The translations under genes and the position numbers were made by a program. A model generated the notes under the pieces. That model was not told the origin of the DNA and did no database searches. It worked only from the letters and a program-made list of their open reading frames with translations. DNA of 14,178 nt, from NCBI GenBank assembly GCA_019348265.1, contig JAHWJV010000037.1:1-14178 (forward strand), read 5' to 3'. This document shows, one piece after another, positions 1 through 7,700 of the stretch (its first letter is position 1; every line of letters begins with the position of its first letter). This DNA comes from Gemmatimonadota bacterium. Its GTDB lineage: Bacteria > Gemmatimonadota > Gemmatimonadetes > Longimicrobiales > Longimicrobiaceae.

Positions 1-45
1 GCCGACCTTGTCGCCGATCTCTTCTACGGCCTCTACACCGCTCAT
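1..45 (-). CDS. Partial N-terminus of an unidentified leftward gene
   Basis: On the minus strand an ATG at 45-43 opens a reading frame, MSGVEAVEEIGDKVG, that runs off the left edge of the window. A purine-rich Shine-Dalgarno-like GGAGAG lies six bases upstream of this ATG, which is the main support. Fifteen residues are too few to name a family. The competing reading is a rightward C-terminal fragment in frame 1 that ends at the TAA at 91-93. Third-position GC does not separate the two. I prefer the leftward gene because of its ribosome binding site. It would be divergent from the GH6 gene. Confidence 0.4.
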   Translation of the reverse strand, partial: MSGVEAVEEIGDKVG

Positions 46-367
46 CTGGTACTCTCCGGTAAACACCCGCCCGCCCCTCCGGGCGGAGCGTAAAGGTCGT
101 GGTCACTGACACAAAGCGCAAGCGCGCGCCACGCGCGAGAGACGGCGGCGGAATCGCTGCCGCGTTTCGCAATACCGGTTTCAAATTGCCGGCCACGCGC
201 GGCCTCTCCGGCCCCACCGATGGGATCGTAAATACCCCCCAGCAATATGCTTAGCGAATTCGCTCGATGCAGGCACGTGCTTCGCCTTATTCCGGTGCAC
301 GCGGACGGCAGCCCTACCGCGATTTCCCAGCCTCCGCTCTCTCTGAAGCGCCCCGACCGAAACCACG
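46..367. other. Non-coding gap upstream of the GH6 gene
   Basis: This interval separates the putative leftward gene from the GH6 gene and should hold both divergent promoters. It contains a 6-bp GC hairpin at 71-76/81-86 (CCGCCC, loop CTCC, GGGCGG). That hairpin would lie in the 5' leader of the leftward transcript and has no T-run on either side. I see no convincing -35/-10 pair and no RNA gene. The open frames crossing it have arginine-rich compositions typical of chance frames in GC-rich DNA. Confidence 0.5.
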
Positions 368-1438
368 ATGCCGCACGTATCTTCTCTCTCCTTTCCGTCT
401 TCGCGGGTACCTTCCAGGTTCCCATGGACGGTCACGCTCTCGATGGTCGCGCTCTCGGTCGCCCTGACTGCCTGCAGCGACGCCGGCAGCAACGCGCTCG
501 CGACCGACAATGCCGACCGAGCGCCGTCTACTCTTCCGTCCGGCATCCCGGCCGCGCCGAGCGCGCTGGTCGGCGCCAAGCTCTACGTCGACCCGAGCTC
601 ACCGGCCCGCCGGCAGATCGATGCCTGGCGCGCCTCGCGCCCGGGCGATGCCGCTCAGCTCGAGAAGATCGCGTCGCAGCCGCAGGCTATGTGGCTCGGC
701 GACTGGATGGGTGCGGATCCGTACACCGAGGTGACGAAGCTCGCCTCGACCATCACGGCGGCGGGCGCGGTGCCGGTATTCGTCGTCTACAACATCCCGC
801 TCCGTGACTGCGGCCTCTACTCGAAGGGCGGGGCCATTTCGCCGGCCGCTTACGAGCGCTGGATCTCCGAGGTCGCTCGCGGGATCGGTAGCCGCCGGGC
901 GGTGGTGATTCTGGAGCCGGACGCCGTACCCGGGATGGACTGCCTTTCCCCCGCCGACCAGGAGACTCGCCTCAAGTTGATCCGCGGCGCGGTCCGCACC
1001 TTCAAATCGGCGCCCGGGATCACGGTTTACATCGACGCGGGCAACGCAGGCTGGCACGCGCCGGTCACGATGGCCCCGCGGCTGCGGCAGGCCGGGATAG
1101 AGACGGCAGACGGTTTCGCGCTGAACGTGTCGAACTTCTTCGGCAGCACGGAGTCGATCCGCTACGGAAGCGATCTCTCCGCTCTGGTCGACGGGAAGCA
1201 CTTCGTGATCGACACCAGCCGGAACGGCGCGGGGCCGAGCACGCCGTACGAGTGGTGCAACGCGATGGGCCGCGCGCTCGGCAGCGCGCCGACCACCCGC
1301 ACCGGGCACCCGCTGGTGGATGCTTTCCTCTGGGTGAAGCCGCCTGGCGAGTCCGACGGCGAGTGCAATGGCGGCCCGAGCGCCGGCCACTGGTGGTCCG
1401 ACTACGCGCTCGGCCTCGCCAAGCGGAGCAACGGCTGA
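368..1438 (+). CDS. GH6 family cellulase (endoglucanase/cellobiohydrolase), lipoprotein
   Basis: This is a secreted inverting beta-1,4-glucanase of glycoside hydrolase family 6, acting on cellulose or similar beta-glucan. Residues 1-36 form a lipoprotein signal: arginines at 13 and 17, a hydrophobic stretch, then a lipobox LTAC with Cys36. Ser follows the Cys, which suits outer-membrane sorting. The GH6 signatures are intact. VVYNIPLRDC has Asp147, matching the Asp of the family PDRDC motif. ILEPDAV has the general acid Asp185. WVKPPGESDG has Asp330, matching the Asp of the WVKPGGECDG motif. Cys148/Cys192 and Cys297/Cys333 can form the two usual disulfides. At 356 residues it is a bare catalytic domain with no carbohydrate-binding module. 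The ATG at 368 gives a proper n-region; an in-frame ATG at 443 would leave almost none. Lying next to a cellulose synthase locus, it may trim nascent polymer, as the GH6 protein CslZ is proposed to do in Streptomyces cslA clusters. That role is inferred; the family is clear. Confidence 0.93.
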   Translation: MPHVSSLSFPSSRVPSRFPWTVTLSMVALSVALTACSDAGSNALATDNADRAPSTLPSGIPAAPSALVGAKLYVDPSSPARRQIDAWRASRPGDAAQLEKIASQPQAMWLGDWMGADPYTEVTKLASTITAAGAVPVFVVYNIPLRDCGLYSKGGAISPAAYERWISEVARGIGSRRAVVILEPDAVPGMDCLSPADQETRLKLIRGAVRTFKSAPGITVYIDAGNAGWHAPVTMAPRLRQAGIETADGFALNVSNFFGSTESIRYGSDLSALVDGKHFVIDTSRNGAGPSTPYEWCNAMGRALGSAPTTRTGHPLVDAFLWVKPPGESDGECNGGPSAGHWWSDYALGLAKRSNG

Positions 1439-1481
1439 GCGGGAGGATAGAGCGGCGCAATCAGGCCTACGAACTCTTGAA

Positions 1482-1515
1482 GAGACCGTCCATTCACCTG
1501 CGAATCGGCGGTCTC
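1482..1515. terminator. Hairpin between convergent GH6 and DUF3131 genes
   Basis: Bases 1482-1490 pair with 1507-1515 (nine pairs, one G-T). After a C/C mismatch, 1492-1495 pair with 1502-1505, leaving a six-base loop. The structure lies 43 bases after the GH6 stop and covers the DUF3131 stop codon (1496-1494), so it could serve both convergent transcripts. Neither side has a clear U-tract, so it may be a weak bidirectional terminator or only a 3'-end stabilising stem. Confidence 0.5.
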
Positions 1516-2921
1516 GAGCTGTCCGGCGACGGGAGCGAATCGGTGGGTGCGGGAGCGGGAGTGCGCCGCGTGCCCGCGGTGACGACGAGCGGCTCGCGCC
1601 GCTGACGGTACAGAGCAGACTCGAGGATCACGGCGGCGGTGTTGATGTTCTCGCTGCCCGTCGCCCTGCCGCCGCGCTCGTAAAAGCCGGAGCTCCAGCC
1701 GACGTTGCGGTTGCTCGCCCGTCGAGAGACCTCCTGGACCACGCGCCAGGTATACTCGCCAGGCATGAGCGTGTACCAGGCGAAAGCGGCCTTGGCGCTC
1801 ACCCAGCGCGGCTCCGGTCGGGGAATCTGCTGGCCGATCGCTCGGACTGCGAACGGGTCGCCCTGGGAGAAGATGGTGTAGTAGTAGAAGTAGTAGGGCG
1901 CCACCGGGAGCGCGTCTTCGCTGACCATCGTCAGGCGACCGGTCTCCTCGTGCCGCGCCGCCTGTACCGCCAGTATGCGCTCGGCCTGGATCCGCCACTC
2001 TGGGTCCCACCAACCGAGCTCCAGGCCCATCAGGAAGAAGGGCTCGCTGGTGAGCAGGCTGTTGCTGCGGATGTCGACGAGGAGCGGCACCCCGAGAACG
2101 GTCGCCTCCTGCACGTTCGCTTTCCAGCTCAGCGCGCGCTCCGCCCGCGCATTCCAGAGCGCGAACCCCGCGGCGGCATATTGCTCGTACCCGATCCGGC
2201 CCTCCTGGTACGTCCGCACACCACCCGTGGTCGTCAGACCGCCACCCTGCAGATAGCCGTCATCGATCAGGCGCTCCATGTCCAGACGCGCGACGATGGC
2301 CGCGGCCTGGGCGGCGTGCTCGGGGTCGGCCCGCTCCACGATCTTCAGCCAGACCAGCAGCCGGCCGATGTCGATCACCGACCAGCCGTAGCCGTCGCTG
2401 CGCTCCGGGCGGGCGCGGTCGTTCCGGCCGGCGGGCACGCCGCGAGCCACCTGGTAGTTCTTGTTGAACGCGGCGCCGTCGAACAGGCGCATCGAGGCCA
2501 GCGTGCGCAGGACGCGGCTCATGCGCGCGTCGTAATCAGCCTCCCCGATCAGCCCGAGGCCGCGGGCGCAGTAAAGCGCGGCCAGCGCACTGCCGATATC
2601 CCAGATGGTGCCGTAAGGATAGCCGACTACCGAGTTGGGTAGACCCGTCGACGCGTTGGTCTGGTTCGAGACGTAGACCCATGCGGTGCGCGTGGCATCG
2701 TCGAACAGCGGCGCTTCCCCCGGGCGGCTGAAGGCCGGAGCCGGAGGCGGAAGTGGCGTTGTTCCCCGCGCGGTAGCCGCGGCCGGCTTCGCCACCTCCG
2801 CAGGAACGGCGATCGGATCCGGGCCAGAGATCAGGCCCTCGCCCGCCCGGCTGCCGAGAACCAACGAGAGTACCGGCGCCGCGAGCAGCGCCACGCTGAG
2901 CAGGATGATCAAGCGCGTCAT
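1494..2921 (-). CDS. DUF3131 domain protein, exported or membrane-anchored
   Basis: This 475-residue protein starts with a signal peptide or signal anchor (residues 1-22, MTRLIILLSV…). A Pro/Ala-rich linker runs to about residue 70, and a DUF3131-type domain spans about 75-445. Recognisable features are TIWDIGS (105-111), YGWSVIDIGRLL (178-189), the YQEGRIGYEQYAAAGFALW region (238-256), GWSSGFYE (408-415) and ENINTAAVILESALY (424-438). The fold is expected to be an alpha-helical toroid like the six-hairpin glycosidases, and the conserved acidic and aromatic residues suit a carbohydrate-active protein. No biochemical role is assigned to the family with confidence, so I give none. DUF3131 proteins often accompany processive glycosyltransferases, which fits the neighbouring GH6 and cellulose synthase genes. 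The C-terminal 25 residues are Pro/Ser-rich and probably disordered. The start has only a weak ribosome binding site, but the signal sequence begins exactly there. Confidence 0.85.
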   Translation of the reverse strand: MTRLIILLSVALLAAPVLSLVLGSRAGEGLISGPDPIAVPAEVAKPAAATARGTTPLPPPAPAFSRPGEAPLFDDATRTAWVYVSNQTNASTGLPNSVVGYPYGTIWDIGSALAALYCARGLGLIGEADYDARMSRVLRTLASMRLFDGAAFNKNYQVARGVPAGRNDRARPERSDGYGWSVIDIGRLLVWLKIVERADPEHAAQAAAIVARLDMERLIDDGYLQGGGLTTTGGVRTYQEGRIGYEQYAAAGFALWNARAERALSWKANVQEATVLGVPLLVDIRSNSLLTSEPFFLMGLELGWWDPEWRIQAERILAVQAARHEETGRLTMVSEDALPVAPYYFYYYTIFSQGDPFAVRAIGQQIPRPEPRWVSAKAAFAWYTLMPGEYTWRVVQEVSRRASNRNVGWSSGFYERGGRATGSENINTAAVILESALYRQRREPLVVTAGTRRTPAPAPTDSLPSPDSSRPPIRR

Positions 2922-3022
2922 GCGCGTCGTGGACAGAGCGGGCGGGTGAGATCCATGCCGGCAGCGCTGCGCAAAGGTCGAACCAGCGCGCGGCGCGGCG
3001 GATCTTGCGAAAGGGCCAGAGC

Positions 3023-3046
3023 GGAGGTAACTCCATGCATACCTCC
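3023..3046. promoter_or_regulatory. Inverted repeat overlapping a strong Shine-Dalgarno and ATG
   Basis: GGAGGTA at 3023-3029 is mirrored by TACCTCC at 3040-3046, giving a seven-base-pair perfect inverted repeat with a ten-base spacer. On the plus strand the first arm is a near-ideal Shine-Dalgarno seven bases before the ATG at 3035, which is in frame with the TPR/HD gene. Pairing of the arms would hide this ribosome binding site. It may be an operator in the divergent DUF3131/TPR-HD intergenic region, a translation switch, or chance. Confidence 0.35.
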
Positions 3047-3169
3047 AAAGCAGCCCTTGCCGCGCCCTGCCCTGGAAGGCAAATTTACTGCGCTGTCCGG
3101 GGAGAATTACGCATAGGCTCCGCCGAGCATCTCCCTCTCCCCCATTCCTTCCGAACCCCGATAATCACG

Positions 3170-4756
3170 ATGGCCGATACCGCGCGCGACGAAATCTCCC
3201 GTCTGGAGCAGGAGTTCGAAAAAGATCCGGAGGGTCGCCTCTTCGTACACCTCGCCGACGCGTATCGAAAGTCGGGGGAGCTGGAGCGTGCTCTGGACCT
3301 TCTGCAGCAGGGGCTGGAGCAGCACGGTGATTCGGTCAGCGCCCGCCTGGTCCTCGCCCAGGTCCATGCTGAAATGGGGAACGGCGAGGACGCGCGGTCG
3401 GTCTGGGAGGCCGTGATCCGTCAGGATGCGGACAACGAGACCGCGCTCCGTGCCCTCGGCGACCTCGAGCTCGGCGCCGGTCGCAACGGCGAGGCGCTGC
3501 GCTACTATCGCAGGCTGGTGGAGCTCGGCGCCGGTGACGACGCCCTCCAGGCGCGCATTACGGAGCTGGATGGCAAGACCGGCGGGGGGCACAGGCCGGA
3601 GCCGAAGCGAGCTGCGCCCACGGCACGCCCGACTCCCGCGCCCGCCGCTGACGCGCCGCGTGCGGCCCCGCCCCCGGATCCGGAGCCCGCGCCGGCCGCT
3701 CAGTCCGGCGGCGACCCCGGCCGCGGGCGTGCCGTGGCCGTCGACGCGGGACCCGGGAGCCGCGCGGAGCCATCGGTGGTCCATACCGACGCCATCGGGA
3801 TCAGCGACCTCCTCGTCCGGCTACTCGAGTATCGCGACTCCACCTTCCGCGCGGACAGCAGCCTCACCCGCCTTCTTGCGCTCGCCATCGGCGAGGAGCT
3901 CGAGCTCGAGCGCATCCATCTCGATGCGCTCGCCCTCGGCGCTCTGCTGAGCGACCTCGGTGGGCTCGCCCTGCGGGATCGGGTTCCCCAGACGCCCCCG
4001 GGCACCGAGGAGGCGGAGCGCGCCGCCGAGCAGCGAGAGGTCGCCGTCTCCCTCCAGCTCCTGCAGGGGATCACCCTCCCCGCCGGCGTCCACGAGGCCG
4101 TCCGCCATCAGCACGAGCGGTGGGACGGCACCGGCTACCCGGACGGGCTCCGCGAGGAGGAGATCCCCTACACGGCACGCGTTCTCGCCATCGGCCGCGC
4201 CTGTGCGGAGCGGCTCACGGGATCGCTCGACGGGCAGAGCCGCACCGTGCGCGAGGCGCTCGACCAGATGCAACGCCAGGCGGGCTCCCGGTTCGATCCC
4301 GTCATCGTGAGCGTGCTGCGGCGCGTGTTCCAGCGTCGGTCGGAGCACGGGATCGGCTTCGGGCTCGGTGGCAGGGTCCTCATCGTTCATCCGGAAGAGC
4401 TCCGCAGCCTTGGGCTCGCGACGCAGCTGCATACGAACGGCTACGTCACCGAGATGACCGCGGACACGACCCGTGGACGAACGGGCCTGCGAGACCGCCA
4501 GGCGGACGCGCTCGTCGTGGGCGCCAACCTGCCCGCGACCGACCTCGCGCGCTTCATCCGCGAAGTTCGCGGCAACTCCGCCGTCGCCGGCATCCCGATC
4601 GTGGCGATCGACGCCAACGAGATGAACCTCCGCGTCGAGCTACTCACCGCGGGGGCTGACGTTTGCTTCCCCAGCGAGATCAGCTTCCGAGAGTTCAAGG
4701 CAACCCTGGACGCCCTTCTCCGCCGGAGGGAAGAGAGCGCCCCACTCGGAGCCTGA
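3170..4756 (+). CDS. TPR protein with degenerate HD-GYP and degenerate receiver domains
   Basis: This 528-residue cytoplasmic protein has three parts. Residues about 8-130 are tetratricopeptide-like helical repeats (ADAYRKSGELERALDLLQQG is typical). Residues 140-205 are a Pro/Ala-rich linker. Residues about 208-390 form an HD-GYP-type domain that keeps HQHERWDGTGYPDGL (313-327). The metal-binding HD of the usual LLHDIGK is SD here (LLSDLGG, 259-265), and the later DVFDALTS-type Asp motif reads IGRACAERLT. Residues 401-520 look like a receiver domain, but the phosphoacceptor Asp position is Gly451 (ALVVGANLP), and the conserved Lys-Pro near the end is missing (CFPSEIS). Cyclic-di-GMP hydrolysis and phosphotransfer are therefore unlikely; a binding or scaffolding role is inferred. 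The next gene, which carries PilZ domains, begins 30 bases downstream with its own ribosome binding site, so the two are probably co-transcribed. The ATG at 3170 fits the TPR start but lacks a Shine-Dalgarno. The in-frame ATG at 3035 has a strong one and would add 45 residues of no recognisable character. Confidence 0.82.
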   Translation: MADTARDEISRLEQEFEKDPEGRLFVHLADAYRKSGELERALDLLQQGLEQHGDSVSARLVLAQVHAEMGNGEDARSVWEAVIRQDADNETALRALGDLELGAGRNGEALRYYRRLVELGAGDDALQARITELDGKTGGGHRPEPKRAAPTARPTPAPAADAPRAAPPPDPEPAPAAQSGGDPGRGRAVAVDAGPGSRAEPSVVHTDAIGISDLLVRLLEYRDSTFRADSSLTRLLALAIGEELELERIHLDALALGALLSDLGGLALRDRVPQTPPGTEEAERAAEQREVAVSLQLLQGITLPAGVHEAVRHQHERWDGTGYPDGLREEEIPYTARVLAIGRACAERLTGSLDGQSRTVREALDQMQRQAGSRFDPVIVSVLRRVFQRRSEHGIGFGLGGRVLIVHPEELRSLGLATQLHTNGYVTEMTADTTRGRTGLRDRQADALVVGANLPATDLARFIREVRGNSAVAGIPIVAIDANEMNLRVELLTAGADVCFPSEISFREFKATLDALLRRREESAPLGA

Positions 4757-4786
4757 TAGGCCCCGAGGTCGAATACGGAGCTGTCT

Positions 4787-7700
4787 TTGACTTTGGATTA
4801 CGGCGGCATAGACTCCGGACTGCCGAGGCTCGACCGGCGCATGCTCGAGCGCATGGCCGTCGGCGCCCCGATGCCCGCCCGTGTGCGCACCAAGCATACG
4901 GTCGGGCTTCGCGTCGGTGGGCTGCGCCGCGTTGTAGGCCGGCGAGCGCCACGTCCGGTCGCGCCTGATCCGCCCTTTCCCGCCGCACCTCCCTCCCCGT
5001 TCCAGACCACCGCGCCCGCCGAGTCGGCGCCGATCCAGACCGCCATTGTAAAGCCCGCGCTGACCGCGGAGCCGGAGCCAGAGGTCGAATCCGGACCGGC
5101 CTTCCAGGTGGCCCCGCTCCCTCAGCCGGCGCTCGAGACCACGGCACGGGCGCACCCGGAGCCAACCGCGGAAACCGAGGTCGTTCCGACGCTGGAGCCC
5201 CCCACCGGGATGGAAGGGGCCTCGATCCAGGAGGCGACGGTTCTTCCGGACCCGCCCGCGCCAGCGGTCCGCCCCTTCGGAGGTCCCCTTCTGCTAGTGG
5301 TGGCGGATCGTGCGCTGCGTGGCTCGACCGAGGCGGTCAACGCGGTTCTCCAGGCCGCGCGCGACATGACGGCCGGTGGCGAGGTCGCCATCATCGATCT
5401 GGACGTGGAGCATCCGTACCTCGCTGATCGGCTGAACGCGCGCGGGCCGGAGGGGCTCGCCGATGTCCTGCTGTTCGGCACTTCTCTGCGCCACGCCATC
5501 CGGCCTTCCGCCGAGGCCGGCGTCTCGGTGCTGCCCGTCGGCGCCGCGCCGAACATGGACGAGCTCTTCCGGCACCCCCGCTGGCAGCGCAGCGTCAGCG
5601 AGGCCGAGCGTCGCGGGATCACGCTCCTCGCGAACGGACCCCACGATGAGCCCGGCCTTCATGCGCTGGCGGCAGTGGCGGACGCTGTGATCCTCGTGGC
5701 GCACGAAGGGAGCGCCACCGACGTCCGGGCGGATCTCCCCGCGGACCTGCGGCTCGCGGGCGTGTTTACCGTGCCGATGCCGCTCGCCAGGGAGCCGGCC
5801 TCCGTGAGCGGAGCGGTGGTGAGTGAGGCCGAGGCGACCGACGCAGCCGTGATCCGTACGGCGGTGATCGATAGAGCCGCTCTCGATGCCGCCGCGATCC
5901 ACGCTCCTGCGGGCGGTGCCGAGGCGGTCGACGCGAACACGGAAGCGGAGGACGAGGAGTTGAAGCGCTCCCGCCTCGCGATGGCCGCGGTGATCGCGGG
6001 AAGCACGACCCTTCCGGACGAACCGCCGACGGAGCGCGCACCGGGCGCCAAAGAGCTTTCGCCCGCGGACCCCGCCGGGGGAGGGCCTGGTTCGGCGTTG
6101 TCGCGCTGGCTGCGCGCGGAGGAGGAGCGGTTGGAATCCGGCGGCGGTGGGTCGTCGCCGCCATCGCTCGCCGAGGCGGCCGCTCAGCGGGCGCGGGAGA
6201 TCACGGAGCGCGAACCGGAGGCTCCGAGTGGGCCCGCGAGGGCGGGTGTCGCCGCGGGGGCGGTAGCCACGGCCGCTGCGATCGCCACGACCGTTCGCCC
6301 CTCCGCTCAGTCGGCTCCAACCGCGCCGCCGGAGGTCGAGCCACCGCTCGCGGAGATCGACGAACGCGAGGATGACGACCGCCTGACGCGGGTCATCGCG
6401 CCACCCCGGCCGGCCGGTCAGCCGCCCGCGAAGTACATCGTACCGCGGATTCCGGAATGGCGTGAGAAGATCATCCGCGTGTCGGCCGTCCTGATCCTCG
6501 CCTACTGGACGTACTACATCGCCTGGCGCTGGACCTCGACGCTGAACCTGGAGGCGCTCTGGTTCTCCATTCCGCTCGTGCTCGCGGAGACGTGGGGGCT
6601 GCTCACGGCCTACTTCATGGTCTTCACGACCTGGAGGCTGAATCACCGCGACCCGCTTCCCGCGCCGTCCGGACTCTCGGTGGACGTGTTCATCACGACG
6701 TACGACGAGCCGCTCGAGATCATCCGCCGCACGGCAATCAGCGCGCGGGCGATGCGGTACCCGCACCAGACGTACGTGCTCGACGACGGCCGCCGCGAAG
6801 AGGTCCGTGCAATGGCGGCGGAGTTCGGGATCGGCTACATCGAGCGTGAGAACAACGAGCACGCCAAAGCTGGCAACCTCAACAACGCGTTGAAGCACAC
6901 CAGTGGCGACTTCATCCTCCAGCTGGATGCCGACCATGCACCGCTCCCCCAGATGCTGGACCAGGTGCTCGGGTTCTTCGAGGATCCCGCGGTCGCCTTC
7001 GTTCAGACGCCGCAGGACTTCTACAACACCGACTCCTTCACGAGCGACCTGAACGAGGCCGCCCACCGGCTCTGGGAGGAGCAGCGGCTCTTCTTCGCCG
7101 TCATACAGCCGGGTAAGGACCGGACGAACTCCGCATTCTTTTGTGGCAGCTGCGCGGCGATGCGCCGCTCCGCGCTCGACGAGATCGGCGGGTTCTCCAC
7201 CGAGAGCATCACCGAGGACATCGAGACGTCGCTCCTCCTGCACGCGCGTGGCTGGAAATCCGTCTATTACGGCGAGAGCCTCGCGTACGGGCTCGCGGCG
7301 GGCTCCGCGGATGCCTTCCACACGCAGCACCGTCGCTGGGCGCGCGGCGCGATGCAGGTCATCCGTAAGTTCAACCCGCTCGGCTACCCGGGCCTCGCCC
7401 CGGCGCACCGGATCGGGTACTTCTACTCGCTGACCGCTTACGTCATCGGCCTTCAGAAGCTCGTTTTCTACTCGGCACCAATCGTCTTCTTCCTGACGGG
7501 CGTCCTGCCGATCAGCGCTCTCGACCGGGACTTCCTGATCCGCTTCGTTCCCTACCTGGTCGTGTCCATCGCCCTCGCGGAGATGCTCGCGCGTGGGCTG
7601 GGCTTCACCTGGCTGGTGGAGCGGTATCAGATGGCGAAGTTCTGGACCTACGCGAGCGCCCTTCCGACGTTCTTCACCAGCCGCCGCCTCCGCTTCCGTG

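Noticed and set aside
71..86. GC hairpin as a terminator of an upstream rightward gene
   Set aside because: The stem is only six pairs and has no T-run. The adjacent minus-strand start with its Shine-Dalgarno suggests this is a 5' leader instead.
1877..1898. Run of GTA/GAA-like trinucleotides resembling a microsatellite
   Set aside because: It is the reverse complement of codons for the YYFYYY aromatic stretch in the DUF3131 protein, so it is explained by coding.
1368..2642. Rightward 424-codon open frame across the DUF3131 gene
   Set aside because: It has no signal, domain or ribosome site and lies antisense to a well-supported gene.
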